Origin: Pseudomonadota bacterium
GTDB lineage: Bacteria > Pseudomonadota > Alphaproteobacteria > UBA1280 > RI-95
Direction of reading: 5' to 3'
Length of the DNA: 64,000 nucleotides
Assembly: GCA_016125375.1 (NCBI GenBank)
Contig: WGLU01000002.1
Span: 1-64,000, forward strand
Shown: in pieces, positions 37,002 to 44,922 of the stretch
Position numbering within the stretch: position 1 is the stretch's first letter
Layout of the letters: each line of letters opens with the position of its first letter
Position numbers and translations under genes: made by a program
Notes under the pieces: generated by a model
The model's input: the letters and a program-made list of their open reading frames with translations, nothing else
Database searches by the model: none
Told to the model about the DNA's origin: nothing

Positions 37002-38276
37002 ATGTCCAAACCTAACTTTGCCGCACTGGCAACCGAACTGAAACTGCCCCACACACTCGTGCCGGAAGCAGAACGCCAGTATGACATTCTGGCCAGTGGC
37101 ACGGTGCAGATCATCCCCGAGGATGCTTTTGCCAAAAAGCTGCTCAAAAGCCTCGCAAATGGCACGCCCCTCAAAGTCAAACTGGGCGCCGACCCTACGG
37201 CACCCGACCTGCACCTTGGGCATGTGGTCGTGCTGGACAAACTGCGCCAGTTCCAGGACCTGGGACACCATGTGCAGTTGCTCATCGGCGACTTTACCGC
37301 CGCCATCGGCGACCCGTCGGGCCGTAACAAGACCCGCCCGCCCCTGACCCGCGATCAGATCGAAGCCAATGCCAAAACCTACGCCGAACAGGTGTACAAG
37401 GTGCTGGACAAGGACAAAACCGAACTGATGTACAACAGCACGTGGTCGACCCCTCTGGGCATGGCGGATATCATTCGCCTGCTCTCGCAGGTGACCGTCG
37501 CACAGCTGATGACCCGCGAGGATTTCCATAACCGCTACAGCAACAACCTGCCGATTGCCATGCACGAGCTGCTGTATCCCATCATGCAGGGGTACGACTC
37601 GGTGGCCATGCACTCGGACGTGGAGCTGGGCGGCACCGACCAGACCTTCAACTGCCTGATGGGGCGCGAGCTCCAGCGTCAGGCCAACCAGCCCGAGCAG
37701 GTCGTCATAACCCTGCCCTTGCTGGTGGGATTGGACGGCGTGGACAAAATGTCCAAGTCCAAAGGCAACTACGTGGCGATTGCCGACGCACCGGCCGATA
37801 TGTTCGGCAAGGTCATGTCGGTCAGCGATGCGCTGATGTGGGCCTACTACGACCTCTTCTCCGGCATGACAGCCGCCGAGGTTGCGGAGCTCAAAGCCCG
37901 AGTTGAAGGCGGAACCTTCCACCCTATGGAGGCGAAAAAACAAATCGCCGCGTTGATTGTGACCCGCTTCCATGATGCAGCCGCTGCAAAAGCCGCACGG
38001 GATGATTTCGAGACCCGTTTCTCGAAGAATGCCATCCCCGAGGACCTGCCGGAGGAGACCGTCGTGCTGGACGGTGCCAGCATTGGCCTGCCCGCCCTCA
38101 TGACCAAGCTGGGGTTCACCCAGTCCAACAGCGAGGGCGTGCGCCTTATCCAGCAGGGTGGCGTCAAAATCGACGGCGCTGCCGTGACCGACTTCAAGGT
38201 CCAACTCAGCGCACCCAGCACCTTCGTGTTGCAGGCCGGCAAACGCCGCATGGCCCGCGTCACGCTTAACGCATAA
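37002..38276 (+). CDS. tyrS: Tyrosyl-tRNA synthetase
   Basis: TyrS charges tRNA-Tyr. The class I signature appears as HLGH in PDLHLGHVVVLDK, and KMSKS in DKMSKSKGNYV. The C-terminal S4-like RNA-binding domain (about 350-424) includes EGVRLIQQGGVKIDG. At 424 residues it is the usual bacterial length. ACAGGA precedes the ATG. It is divergent from anmK and ends at its own terminator. Codons favour G/C at third positions. Confidence 0.97.
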   Translation: MSKPNFAALATELKLPHTLVPEAERQYDILASGTVQIIPEDAFAKKLLKSLANGTPLKVKLGADPTAPDLHLGHVVVLDKLRQFQDLGHHVQLLIGDFTAAIGDPSGRNKTRPPLTRDQIEANAKTYAEQVYKVLDKDKTELMYNSTWSTPLGMADIIRLLSQVTVAQLMTREDFHNRYSNNLPIAMHELLYPIMQGYDSVAMHSDVELGGTDQTFNCLMGRELQRQANQPEQVVITLPLLVGLDGVDKMSKSKGNYVAIADAPADMFGKVMSVSDALMWAYYDLFSGMTAAEVAELKARVEGGTFHPMEAKKQIAALIVTRFHDAAAAKAARDDFETRFSKNAIPEDLPEETVVLDGASIGLPALMTKLGFTQSNSEGVRLIQQGGVKIDGAAVTDFKVQLSAPSTFVLQAGKRRMARVTLNA

Positions 38277-38292
38277 GTTAACATTTTTGCCT

Positions 38293-38321
38293 AAAGCCCC
38301 TGTTCGCAGGGGCTTTTTTTT
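38293..38321 (+). terminator. tyrS terminator
   Basis: AAAGCCCCTG pairs with CAGGGGCTTT around TTCG, followed by a T run. Confidence 0.92.
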
Positions 38322-38349
38322 GGCCTCAAAAAATGTCATCAAAAAGGTG

Positions 38350-38399
38350 TTGCGTGGGGGTTTGCGCTCGGATATAGTCTGCCCCTGTATACAAAGGGG
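38350..38399 (+). promoter_or_regulatory. GntR gene promoter with overlapping operator
   Basis: TTGCGT (38350-38355), 17-base spacer and TATAGT (38373-38378). The palindrome TGTATACA (38386-38393), flanked by CCCC and GGGG, covers the expected transcription start. Its TnGTATACnA core is typical for the FadR/FCD subgroup, which suggests autoregulation. Confidence 0.6.
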
Positions 38400-38409
38400 A
38401 CGTTGTCAA

Positions 38410-39069
38410 ATGACTAAAAAAATCACAGCTTCCAAGGGGAACCTCGACGCGATGGTCCGCGAAGAACTGCGTGACCAGATTCTGTCGGGTGCCCTGCCCA
38501 ATGGCACTCACCTGAGCGAAATCAAAATCTCGAAAAGCTACAATGTTTCCCGCACACCCGTGCGCGAAGCCCTGTGCGCTCTGGCTGCTGACGGCCTGAT
38601 TGAAATGATTCCGAACCGCGGCGCCTTCGTCCGCACACCGTCGGATGCACAAACCGAAGAACTGCGTGATATGTATGGCAGCCTGATGGGTATGGCCTGC
38701 CGCATGTCCGCCGAGAAAATGTCCGAAACTGATATCGCCCGTATGGAACGCGCCATCAGTGCGATGACCGAGAACAACGGCAGCGACTTTGATGCCGCTC
38801 GCGAGCAGGTACACGGCGTGATTCTGTCCACTCTGGGCAGCGACATTTTTGACAGCCTGATGCGTATGGTCGAAGGCCGTATGTCCCGCCCGCTGATGGC
38901 ACCGGTGTTTGACGGCCACCGCCGCGCCGAAATCCAACAAGCTTACGGTATCGTTGCCACCGCGTTCAAACGCGCCAAAGGCGATGTAGCCGAAAAAACC
39001 ATGCGCGACGCCATGGCGCTCAACATGACAATGAGCACCGTGCGCGACGCCACTGCAGGTGCGGCTTAA
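38410..39069 (+). CDS. GntR family (FCD) transcriptional regulator
   Basis: A GntR regulator, 219 residues. The winged helix spans about 12-78 (LRDQILSGALPNGTHLSEIKISKSYNVSRTPVRE is the recognition region, in part) and ends in NRGAFVRTP. An FCD-type helical effector domain follows (about 82-205), which usually binds a small carboxylate. ATG 38410 was chosen; the frame upstream covers the tyrS terminator and the promoter. It stands alone between terminators, so its regulon cannot be read from neighbours. Confidence 0.9.
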   Translation: MTKKITASKGNLDAMVREELRDQILSGALPNGTHLSEIKISKSYNVSRTPVREALCALAADGLIEMIPNRGAFVRTPSDAQTEELRDMYGSLMGMACRMSAEKMSETDIARMERAISAMTENNGSDFDAAREQVHGVILSTLGSDIFDSLMRMVEGRMSRPLMAPVFDGHRRAEIQQAYGIVATAFKRAKGDVAEKTMRDAMALNMTMSTVRDATAGAA

Positions 39070-39093
39070 TACCAGCCCCCTGCCCCGTTATTG

Positions 39094-39124
39094 ACGGCAC
39101 CCTGAACGGGTGCCGTTGTTTATT
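39094..39124 (+). terminator. Terminator of the GntR gene
   Basis: ACGGCACCC (39094-39102) pairs with GGGTGCCGT (39108-39116), followed by TGTTTATTT. Confidence 0.8.
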
Positions 39125-39212
39125 TATGACACCCGTCAGTTAATCCCTCCGCACCGATTGGGTGACCTGCCATAAGACCTCAGAGAAACCTGTTCTTCTA
39201 GGGGGAAGATTT

Positions 39213-39953
39213 ATGTCTATCACACGCCCAGCACCCGTTGCAGCGCTCGACTTTCACGAAGCGAAGTTTGACGATGAGAAGGCGCCGGAAACGCTAACCA
39301 TTCGCCGTGGCAGCATCGGTATGGACGGGATGACCCGTTTCGAGGAGTTCAACTTCCATATGGACGAACTGGACGATAAACACGCCACGCTGTTTATGCC
39401 ACATGGCGCCAAGTACGCCTTTGAGTACAGTAAATATAAAGACCGTCCGGATATGCAGCAGTTCCAAGAGGGGCCGGAGCGCTTTTCGCAGGCCGCCCTC
39501 TCCTATCTGGAAGATGAGATCGGCTCTATCAATGACCCGGAGAAAGTAGAAATTATGGAAGGCCGTGCCCGCCTGATTAAATCCGGCGGCAGCAGAGCCG
39601 GTATTCTGTCCGAGCGTGGCGGCTGGTTTAACAAGACCGATTCCGTGATGTTGATTTCCACCAACAAAGGGCTTTTTGGTCTGGATAAAAACGGTGCCAT
39701 AGGCCGTATTCCCGAGAAAACCGAACAGCTCGTCGAAGGCAAGAAAATGCAGATTGATACCGTCACGGTCATGCGGGCACAAAAGCCGACTATGGACTAT
39801 ACGTTCCGTGATGGAGATACGTTTCACAGCGCCATAGAAAAAACCATGGATGCCCAGACAATTGCCCGTAATCAGGGTGAAGTGGGCCGTGCAGTAGAAG
39901 CAGAGCACAGCGATCGTGACCGTGGCAGCGTTTCTGTAAGCTTCGGTCGATAA
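39213..39953 (+). CDS. Hypothetical protein, 246 aa
   Basis: Unrecognised soluble protein, charged and without cysteine, signal peptide or membrane segment. ATG 39213 has AGGGGGAAG upstream, which decides the start. The middle part (about 95-160) is rich in charged residues and Gly, and the C terminus is basic and Asp/Arg-rich (EHSDRDRGSVSVSFGR). It stands alone between two terminators. It may be secreted by a leaderless route or be cytoplasmic; the sequence does not tell. Confidence 0.75.
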   Translation: MSITRPAPVAALDFHEAKFDDEKAPETLTIRRGSIGMDGMTRFEEFNFHMDELDDKHATLFMPHGAKYAFEYSKYKDRPDMQQFQEGPERFSQAALSYLEDEIGSINDPEKVEIMEGRARLIKSGGSRAGILSERGGWFNKTDSVMLISTNKGLFGLDKNGAIGRIPEKTEQLVEGKKMQIDTVTVMRAQKPTMDYTFRDGDTFHSAIEKTMDAQTIARNQGEVGRAVEAEHSDRDRGSVSVSFGR

Positions 39954-39988
39954 CCGGCAATCACAACAGAATCAATATGTTCCAATAT

Positions 39989-40016
39989 GAAAGCCCTCTC
40001 AAAAAGAGGGCTTTTC
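39989..40016 (+). terminator. Terminator of the 246-aa gene
   Basis: AAGCCCTCT pairs with AGAGGGCTT around a short A-rich loop, followed by TTTC. Confidence 0.85.
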
Positions 40017-40112
40017 ACTTGAAAAAAGGTATCAGGGTGCTTATTTCTGTGTTGTGCGTCTGTTACCTTTGGTAAAATGGTCGTACGTTCAACAAGAGAA
40101 GTGACTGGAACG

Positions 40113-40187
40113 ATGTTAGTTCTTTTCGGTCCTTACTTGCTAGGTGTTTTGTTGCTGATTGCGGCTGCCACCTGGCTGTTTGGTTAA
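40113..40187 (+). CDS. Membrane microprotein, 24 aa
   Basis: A 24-codon frame from ATG 40113 to TAA 40187. The product is almost entirely hydrophobic (MLVLFGPYLLGVLLLIAAAT, then WLFG) and would span the membrane once. A weak GGAA stands upstream. Two hairpins follow directly, which supports a dedicated transcript. It is the only coding sequence I can support in the 327-base gap 39954-40280. Confidence 0.45.
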   Translation: MLVLFGPYLLGVLLLIAAATWLFG

Positions 40188-40188
40188 C

Positions 40189-40260
40189 CAAGCACGCGCT
40201 TGATTGTTTTTTGAGCATCAAGCTCCCCGTACCGCTGAGTGCACCAGCGGACGGGGTTTT
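40189..40260 (+). terminator. Two tandem hairpin terminators
   Basis: CAAGC-ACGC-GCTTG (40189-40202) is followed by a T run. A second, longer stem (CCCCGT and CCGCTG pairing with CAGCGG and ACGGGG, about 40225-40256) is followed by four T. Together they end the microprotein transcript. Confidence 0.6.
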
Positions 40261-40280
40261 AACGTTTAGGGACCCCTGTT

Positions 40281-40604
40281 ATGTCATCCTACACATTCAC
40301 GGCACGGATATGGCTATACGAAAGCACAAAAGCGGCTTGGCATTTCATCTCCGTACCGGAAGAACTGTCGGCAACAATTGCAAAGCGTGCCAAAGGACAC
40401 ACCGGCGGATGGGGCAGCGTCAAGGTGGAGGTTGAATTAGGCACAAGCGTATGGGAAACGTCCATCTTCCCCAGCAGTAAGGATAAGCACTTCATTTTGC
40501 CCCTCAAGGGCGACATCCGTCGCAAAGAGCACATCGGCGCGGGGGATACCGTGGAGCTGACGCTCACGCCAAAATTGCCCGCCGTAGACATGGCTTATAT
40601 CTGA
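40281..40604 (+). CDS. DUF1905 domain protein
   Basis: A small beta-rich protein of the DUF1905 family, 107 residues. The family pattern is clear: W/F-x-F-x-V-P at residues 19-27, GGWGSVKVEVELGTSVWETSIF in the middle, and K-G-DIRR at about 75-80 before GDTVELTL. Structures in this family show a beta barrel of unknown role. ATG 40281 is the only plausible start. Nothing nearby points to a pathway. Confidence 0.88.
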   Translation: MSSYTFTARIWLYESTKAAWHFISVPEELSATIAKRAKGHTGGWGSVKVEVELGTSVWETSIFPSSKDKHFILPLKGDIRRKEHIGAGDTVELTLTPKLPAVDMAYI

Positions 40605-40716
40605 TTCATCCGGCATGCTCATTGGCCCTGCCACACAATTAAGTCCCCTACAAGGAGAACTAACCCTCAAAATGGGGGATAGACCATAACGTCCTTTAAA
40701 GATAGAGGAACCTATA

Positions 40717-41037
40717 ATGAACAGATACATGCGCGTTATAATCGATCAAGATGCCTTGGAAACTCTTCTAAACTCTGACATAGAGCCCTACAAGGTGACT
40801 ATTATAGATGTCAAACAACTGACCAACTCACAAGACAGCCATTTGGCTGATAAAGAAAAAGTTGCATACTCATTCCAATCACAAGAAGACGGCCTGCTCT
40901 TCCGCCATAAAAATGGCTTGTATGAAGCCTCTGCACATGCAACCGAGACTTCTAAAATCAAGGTATTACAAGCATTCTGCGCAATCGCAGATCATATGGA
41001 TATGACGTATACGTCAACAGGGCTTGAGCCTCGATAA
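40717..41037 (+). CDS. Orphan hypothetical protein, 106 aa
   Basis: I do not recognise this protein. GAGGAAC precedes the ATG at a good distance. Base composition is clearly more A/T-rich than the genes around it, which may mean recent arrival or a non-conserved gene. The product is soluble, with no signal peptide or cysteine motif, and has one region (VAYSFQSQEDGLLFRHKNG) that looks beta-rich. It is convergent with the P-loop gene that follows, only 24 bases away. Confidence 0.65.
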   Translation: MNRYMRVIIDQDALETLLNSDIEPYKVTIIDVKQLTNSQDSHLADKEKVAYSFQSQEDGLLFRHKNGLYEASAHATETSKIKVLQAFCAIADHMDMTYTSTGLEPR

Positions 41038-41061
41038 AGAAGAGCTGATTGGGGCGTCAAA

Positions 41062-41658
41062 TCAGGCGGCGCTACGGCGCTTTTGCAGCAGGTCAATATC
41101 TGCCAGCACCTTCTGGCCGCGTTCGGCAACCGTTCCCTCCAGCCATGTAAAAGGCACGCCGTGGTCGGTGAGCAGCTTCTCAATCAGGCGGTCAACGGCC
41201 ATGGCCTGCTCCAGTGTATGGAACCGCACACCGTTCTCTTCGTACGGGAACTCACGGCGCAGCAGGTAAATACGGTCATAGCGGTGGGCATCCTGCTTAA
41301 AGCAGCGCTCAAGGTCAGCCAAGGCCAGCACGTGCCGCTCGCTGCGGGCATTCGTCCGCGCAAATAAGGCATAGATGTAGGAGAAGAAAGTCGGGGAGTC
41401 GGTCAGGACAATGTCCCCTTCCTCCATGGCACGCTGTTCTTCCCAACACTGGTTCATGTAGTAGCGGATCTGCTCGAACACCTGATTGTCCAGATCGGGC
41501 GGTCCGTGGCGTTTGATATCGTCCGTCACGAACTCCATTGCCAGAGCGGTGGGCATCCCCTTACGGGCAAGCTCACTATGGACAAAACGGGTAATTGTTG
41601 TCTTGCCCGTGCATGGTCCACCCATGAAACCGACAAGAACTTTTTTATTGTGCGCCAT
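41062..41658 (-). CDS. P-loop kinase/ATPase (AAA_28, NadR-like)
   Basis: A nucleotide-binding protein of 198 residues. Walker A is GGPCTGKTT (13-21), and GDIVLTDSP acts as a Walker B-like strand. The layout matches the AAA_28 group related to the kinase domain of NadR. A kinase acting on a nucleoside or small metabolite is likely, but the substrate is not shown. It stands alone on the minus strand. Confidence 0.82.
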   Translation of the reverse strand: MAHNKKVLVGFMGGPCTGKTTITRFVHSELARKGMPTALAMEFVTDDIKRHGPPDLDNQVFEQIRYYMNQCWEEQRAMEEGDIVLTDSPTFFSYIYALFARTNARSERHVLALADLERCFKQDAHRYDRIYLLRREFPYEENGVRFHTLEQAMAVDRLIEKLLTDHGVPFTWLEGTVAERGQKVLADIDLLQKRRSAA

Positions 41659-41780
41659 AACAAAAACACCCCCGTTAAACCTGTACGCACAGGTTAACCT
41701 ATTCAGTTTGCATGGAAAAGTTTTTTGCTGCGGCGCACCAGAAAACAGTGCCTAACACACTGAAATATTTTGATATTTTT

Positions 41781-41830
41781 ACTTGCCTCAAACCTTGCCC
41801 AGTCGTACCATCTTCGTGCTTGAGGCAGGT
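41781..41830. repeat. Inverted repeat upstream of leucine dehydrogenase
   Basis: Arms 41781-41793 and 41818-41830 are complementary at 11 of 13 positions (core TGCCTCAA / TTGAGGCA), 24 bases apart. They may form an mRNA hairpin or a two-site operator. Confidence 0.5.
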
Positions 41831-41894
41831 GGGCTTACAGAGGTTAGTATACTCACAGCGACCGCAAGCTGACCAGAGACAAGGAGCTTCATCC

Positions 41895-42938
41895 ATGCAT
41901 ATTGAAGAGTTGAAAATTGACGGCTACGAAAAAGTTGTCCGCTGCGAAGACAAAGCAACCGGACTGAAAGCAATTATTGCCGTACACAATACCAACCTTG
42001 GTCCGGCTGTTGGCGGTACCCGCCTCTTCCCCTACGCGAGTGAAGAAGCTGCGCTGACCGATGTGCTGCGTCTCTCCCGCGGGATGACCTACAAGTCCTC
42101 TCTGGCAGGGATCGACTTTGGCGGCGGCAAATCCGTTATCATCGCCGACCCCAAAGATAAAACCCCCGAAATGCTGAAAGCATTCGGCCGTTTTGTGAAC
42201 ACGCTGGGTGGTATTTACATCTGCGCCGAGGACGTGAATACCTCCCCCGCAGACATGGAAATCGTCTACACCGAAACCCGCCACGTTGCCGGTTTGAACA
42301 AAGACGGCGGTGACCCGTCCCCGTTCACCGCACTGGGTGTGGTTGAAAGCATCAAGGCAACTGCCACCAAGCTGGACATCCCGATGAGCAAACTAAGCGT
42401 TGCCATTCAGGGTGTTGGCCACGTGGGCTGGTACATGACCGAAATGCTCCGCGGTATGGGCACAACTGTCTACATCACCGACCTGCGTACCAATCTGGTG
42501 GACGAGCTGGTGAGCAAAACAGGTGCGATTGCAGTTAAGCCTGAAGACATCATGACCCTGGAGTGCGACATTCTGGCTCCTTGCGCCATGGGTGCAACCC
42601 TGAACGACCAGAGCATCCCTGCGCTGAAGTGCAAAGCCATTGTCGGCTGCGCCAACAACCAGCTGGCCGAGATGCGCCACGCCAAGATGCTGCAAGAACG
42701 CGGCATCCTGTACGGGCCTGACTATCTGGTCAACGCAGGTGGCATCATCAACGTGTTCTTTGAACGCAAACCGCAAGGTTATGTTCAGGCTGATGCAGAG
42801 CAAGCCTGCCGCGACATTGCTAAGACGCTGACCCGTATCTTTGATAAGGCCGAAGCCGAAAGCATGACCACTGCAGAGGCTGCCGACCGTCTGGCCGAGC
42901 AACGTTTTTTAGCACATCGGGTACAGATGGTCGGCTGA
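41895..42938 (+). CDS. Leucine (branched-chain amino acid) dehydrogenase
   Basis: A Glu/Leu/Phe/Val dehydrogenase, 347 residues, that oxidatively deaminates branched-chain amino acids with NAD+. Catalytic lysines K67 (MTYKSS) and K79 (GGGKS) match the leucine dehydrogenase pair, and VAIQGVGHVGWYM is the Rossmann loop. The length fits leucine rather than glutamate dehydrogenases. ATG 41895 has AAGGAG upstream. It is a single gene with its own terminator; an inverted repeat lies in its leader region. Confidence 0.92.
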   Translation: MHIEELKIDGYEKVVRCEDKATGLKAIIAVHNTNLGPAVGGTRLFPYASEEAALTDVLRLSRGMTYKSSLAGIDFGGGKSVIIADPKDKTPEMLKAFGRFVNTLGGIYICAEDVNTSPADMEIVYTETRHVAGLNKDGGDPSPFTALGVVESIKATATKLDIPMSKLSVAIQGVGHVGWYMTEMLRGMGTTVYITDLRTNLVDELVSKTGAIAVKPEDIMTLECDILAPCAMGATLNDQSIPALKCKAIVGCANNQLAEMRHAKMLQERGILYGPDYLVNAGGIINVFFERKPQGYVQADAEQACRDIAKTLTRIFDKAEAESMTTAEAADRLAEQRFLAHRVQMVG

Positions 42939-42972
42939 AACACGCCTGATTCCGACTGTACCCACTAACACT

Positions 42973-43006
42973 CAACCGCCTTTGTGATTGCAAAGGCGGT
43001 TGTTTT
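42973..43006 (+). terminator. Leucine dehydrogenase terminator
   Basis: CAACCGCCTTT pairs with AAAGGCGGTTG, followed by four T. The next gene starts immediately after it. Confidence 0.88.
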
Positions 43007-43972
43007 ATGGTGAAAGAGCATATGGTTACACATCACTCCCACCATCATCACAGCTGTCATGCCTCCGGCGCCGCGTGGCGTTTGTCCGCCGCCTTTGGCC
43101 TGAGCGTGGTCTATATGCTGATGGAGATTGCCGGCAGCTACCTCTCGGGCAGCTTGGCACTCCTCGCCGATGCTGGTCACATGCTGGTGCATAATGGTGC
43201 GCTGCTGATTGCCATTGTGGCCGCCTACGTTGCCCAGCGCCAACCGGACGAAAAATATGCCTTCGGCTATGGCCGTATCGAGGCTATCGGCGGATTCCTG
43301 AACGCCCTGCTGCTGCTGGGTGTTGGCATTACACTGGCTTTCCACGGCGCAGAACGCCTGCATGAGCATCATCACCATACGGTCGAGGCCTCTATTATGG
43401 GTGCCGTAGCCTTTGCGGGCATCCTCATGCATGCCCTGTCCGCATGGATTTTATACCGTGGCCGCCGCGAAAGTCTGAACGTCTATGGCGCTTTTCTGCA
43501 CTTGTTAGTGGATCTGGCCGCCACACTGCTGGCACTGGGCACCAGCTTTGCCATCAGCCTGACCCGCTGGGACTGCCTGGACAGTGCCGCCAGCCTGCTC
43601 ATCGTCGCCTTTATTATCCTGAGCGCTGCAAACCTGCTGCGCCGCTCCTTCCATGTGCTTATGGACCGTACGCCGGACAATGTGGATATTAAGGCCATGA
43701 AGAAAGCACTGTGCGCCATCCCGCACGTGCAGGATGTTCACCATATTCTCATCCGCACCTTGCGTGCAGGCGATATGTACCTGAGCGCGCACCTTGTTGT
43801 GGAGCAAACATGCATGGATGCCGAACACTGGATGGCCTGCCGTAAAAAGGCGCAGGATATTCTGGCTGCGGACTTTGGTATCCACCACACGCTCCTTCAG
43901 GTCGAGCCGATGGAAAGCGATGCGGATGACCATCATGCACACGACCATGACCACGGACACCACCACCACTAA
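43007..43972 (+). CDS. Cation diffusion facilitator (CzcD/ZitB-like)
   Basis: A proton-coupled exporter of zinc and related metals in the inner membrane. Six membrane helices are present, with metal-site HxxxD motifs in helix II (LADAGHML region) and helix V (LHLLVDLAATLL). A cytoplasmic domain follows (about 215-305). His-rich ends (HHSHHHHSCH near the start; a run of His/Asp at the very end) likely bind metal. ATG 43007 lies on the terminator's T run; ATG 43022 is an equally possible start. Confidence 0.93.
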   Translation: MVKEHMVTHHSHHHHSCHASGAAWRLSAAFGLSVVYMLMEIAGSYLSGSLALLADAGHMLVHNGALLIAIVAAYVAQRQPDEKYAFGYGRIEAIGGFLNALLLLGVGITLAFHGAERLHEHHHHTVEASIMGAVAFAGILMHALSAWILYRGRRESLNVYGAFLHLLVDLAATLLALGTSFAISLTRWDCLDSAASLLIVAFIILSAANLLRRSFHVLMDRTPDNVDIKAMKKALCAIPHVQDVHHILIRTLRAGDMYLSAHLVVEQTCMDAEHWMACRKKAQDILAADFGIHHTLLQVEPMESDADDHHAHDHDHGHHHH

Positions 43973-43986
43973 ATTGCATACAATCC

Positions 43987-44015
43987 TTGCCTCATGGCTT
44001 ATGTTAAGCTATAGT
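43987..44015 (+). promoter_or_regulatory. Promoter of the HAD nucleotidase gene
   Basis: TTGCCT (43987-43992), 17-base spacer, TATAGT (44010-44015), about 70 bases before the ATG at 44083. Confidence 0.6.
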
Positions 44016-44082
44016 CCCGCCAAACAAGCATTCTAAGCTTCTATTTTTTCTTACCTTTTGCCTTCTTTGCAGGGAGGTCGTC

Positions 44083-44748
44083 ATGACCCCAGCCCTCGCC
44101 CACGTTACCACGTGGATCTTTGACCTGGACAATACCCTCTACCCGCCGGAAAGCCGGCTCGAGGACGAAGTCGTCAACCGGATGGTCTGCTACACCGCCG
44201 GCCGCTTCAACCTCGGCATTCAGGCTTCCAAGGACATGGTGTATCAGCACCACGTCAAGCACGGTGCGACCGTCATCGGCTATTACGAGGACCATGGCGT
44301 GGAGCCGGAGCACTTCTTGACCTTCGCGTACTGGGATGTGCCGCTGGAGAAGCTCAACGAGTGGCGTGACAGCGCCGAGCTGGCCGAAGTGCGCAGCCGC
44401 ATTGCCGCCCTGCCGGGCCGCAAGCTGGTGTTCACCAATGGCACCCGCTACCATGCCGAGCGCGTCCTGTCCTATCTGGGCATGCGCGAGCTGTTCGACG
44501 ACATCATCGATATCGCCGACGGCGACTACCGGCCCAAGCCGCAGATGCCCATGTACACCAGCCTGATGCGCCGCTACGGGGTTGACCCCAAGCGCAGCGC
44601 CTTCGTGGAGGATTCGGCCAAGAATCTCACCACCGCGAAGGAACTGGGCATGTACACGGTGCTGGTCAACCGACCGGGCACGCCGACCGATCAGACGGTC
44701 GATGCGTCTGCTCCGTCGCTGCTGGACTGGCTGCGACAGGCCGCCTGA
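44083..44748 (+). CDS. Pyrimidine 5'-nucleotidase (HAD family)
   Basis: A HAD-superfamily phosphatase of the SDT1-like group that removes phosphate from UMP/CMP and related compounds. Motif I is IFDLDNTLYP with both catalytic Asp, motif II is VFTNGT, and motif IV is AFVEDSAKNL. At 221 residues with a helical cap at about 20-90 it is typical. GGGAGGT precedes the ATG. It is monocistronic with its own promoter and terminator, and strongly G/C-rich at third positions. Confidence 0.9.
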   Translation: MTPALAHVTTWIFDLDNTLYPPESRLEDEVVNRMVCYTAGRFNLGIQASKDMVYQHHVKHGATVIGYYEDHGVEPEHFLTFAYWDVPLEKLNEWRDSAELAEVRSRIAALPGRKLVFTNGTRYHAERVLSYLGMRELFDDIIDIADGDYRPKPQMPMYTSLMRRYGVDPKRSAFVEDSAKNLTTAKELGMYTVLVNRPGTPTDQTVDASAPSLLDWLRQAA

Positions 44749-44757
44749 CATCCGAGA

Positions 44758-44796
44758 AAAAGGGAGCGCTCCATCTTGTGAGCGCTCCCTTTTTTA
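44758..44796 (+). terminator. Terminator of the HAD gene
   Basis: AAAGGGAGCGCTC pairs with GAGCGCTCCCTTT around an eight-base loop, followed by a T run. Confidence 0.92.
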
Positions 44797-44922
44797 TTGG
44801 CGGTACAGCCAGATATGGTGTACTTATGTTAGGTCTATTGTTTACCTGATTTTTTCCTTTTTCCGGGAGATTCTCTTCCCCTCTCTTTTCCCCAGATTTC
44901 CCCATCCGTACGGAGGAATCCA

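Noticed and set aside
36836-37330. N-terminal extension of anmK by 165 residues
   Set aside because: It would overlap the tyrS 5' region; the family start is at MNLSVSKTTYWAIG and the promoter lies in the extension.
36915-38342. 475-residue open frame on the minus strand opposite tyrS
   Set aside because: It is the shadow of a G/C-rich tyrS gene; the plus-strand frame has the HLGH and KMSKS motifs and a ribosome site.
40620-40716. Five-codon frame M-G-D-R-P before the 106-residue gene
   Set aside because: Shine-Dalgarno AAGGAG is about 13 bases away and nothing links it to the next gene.
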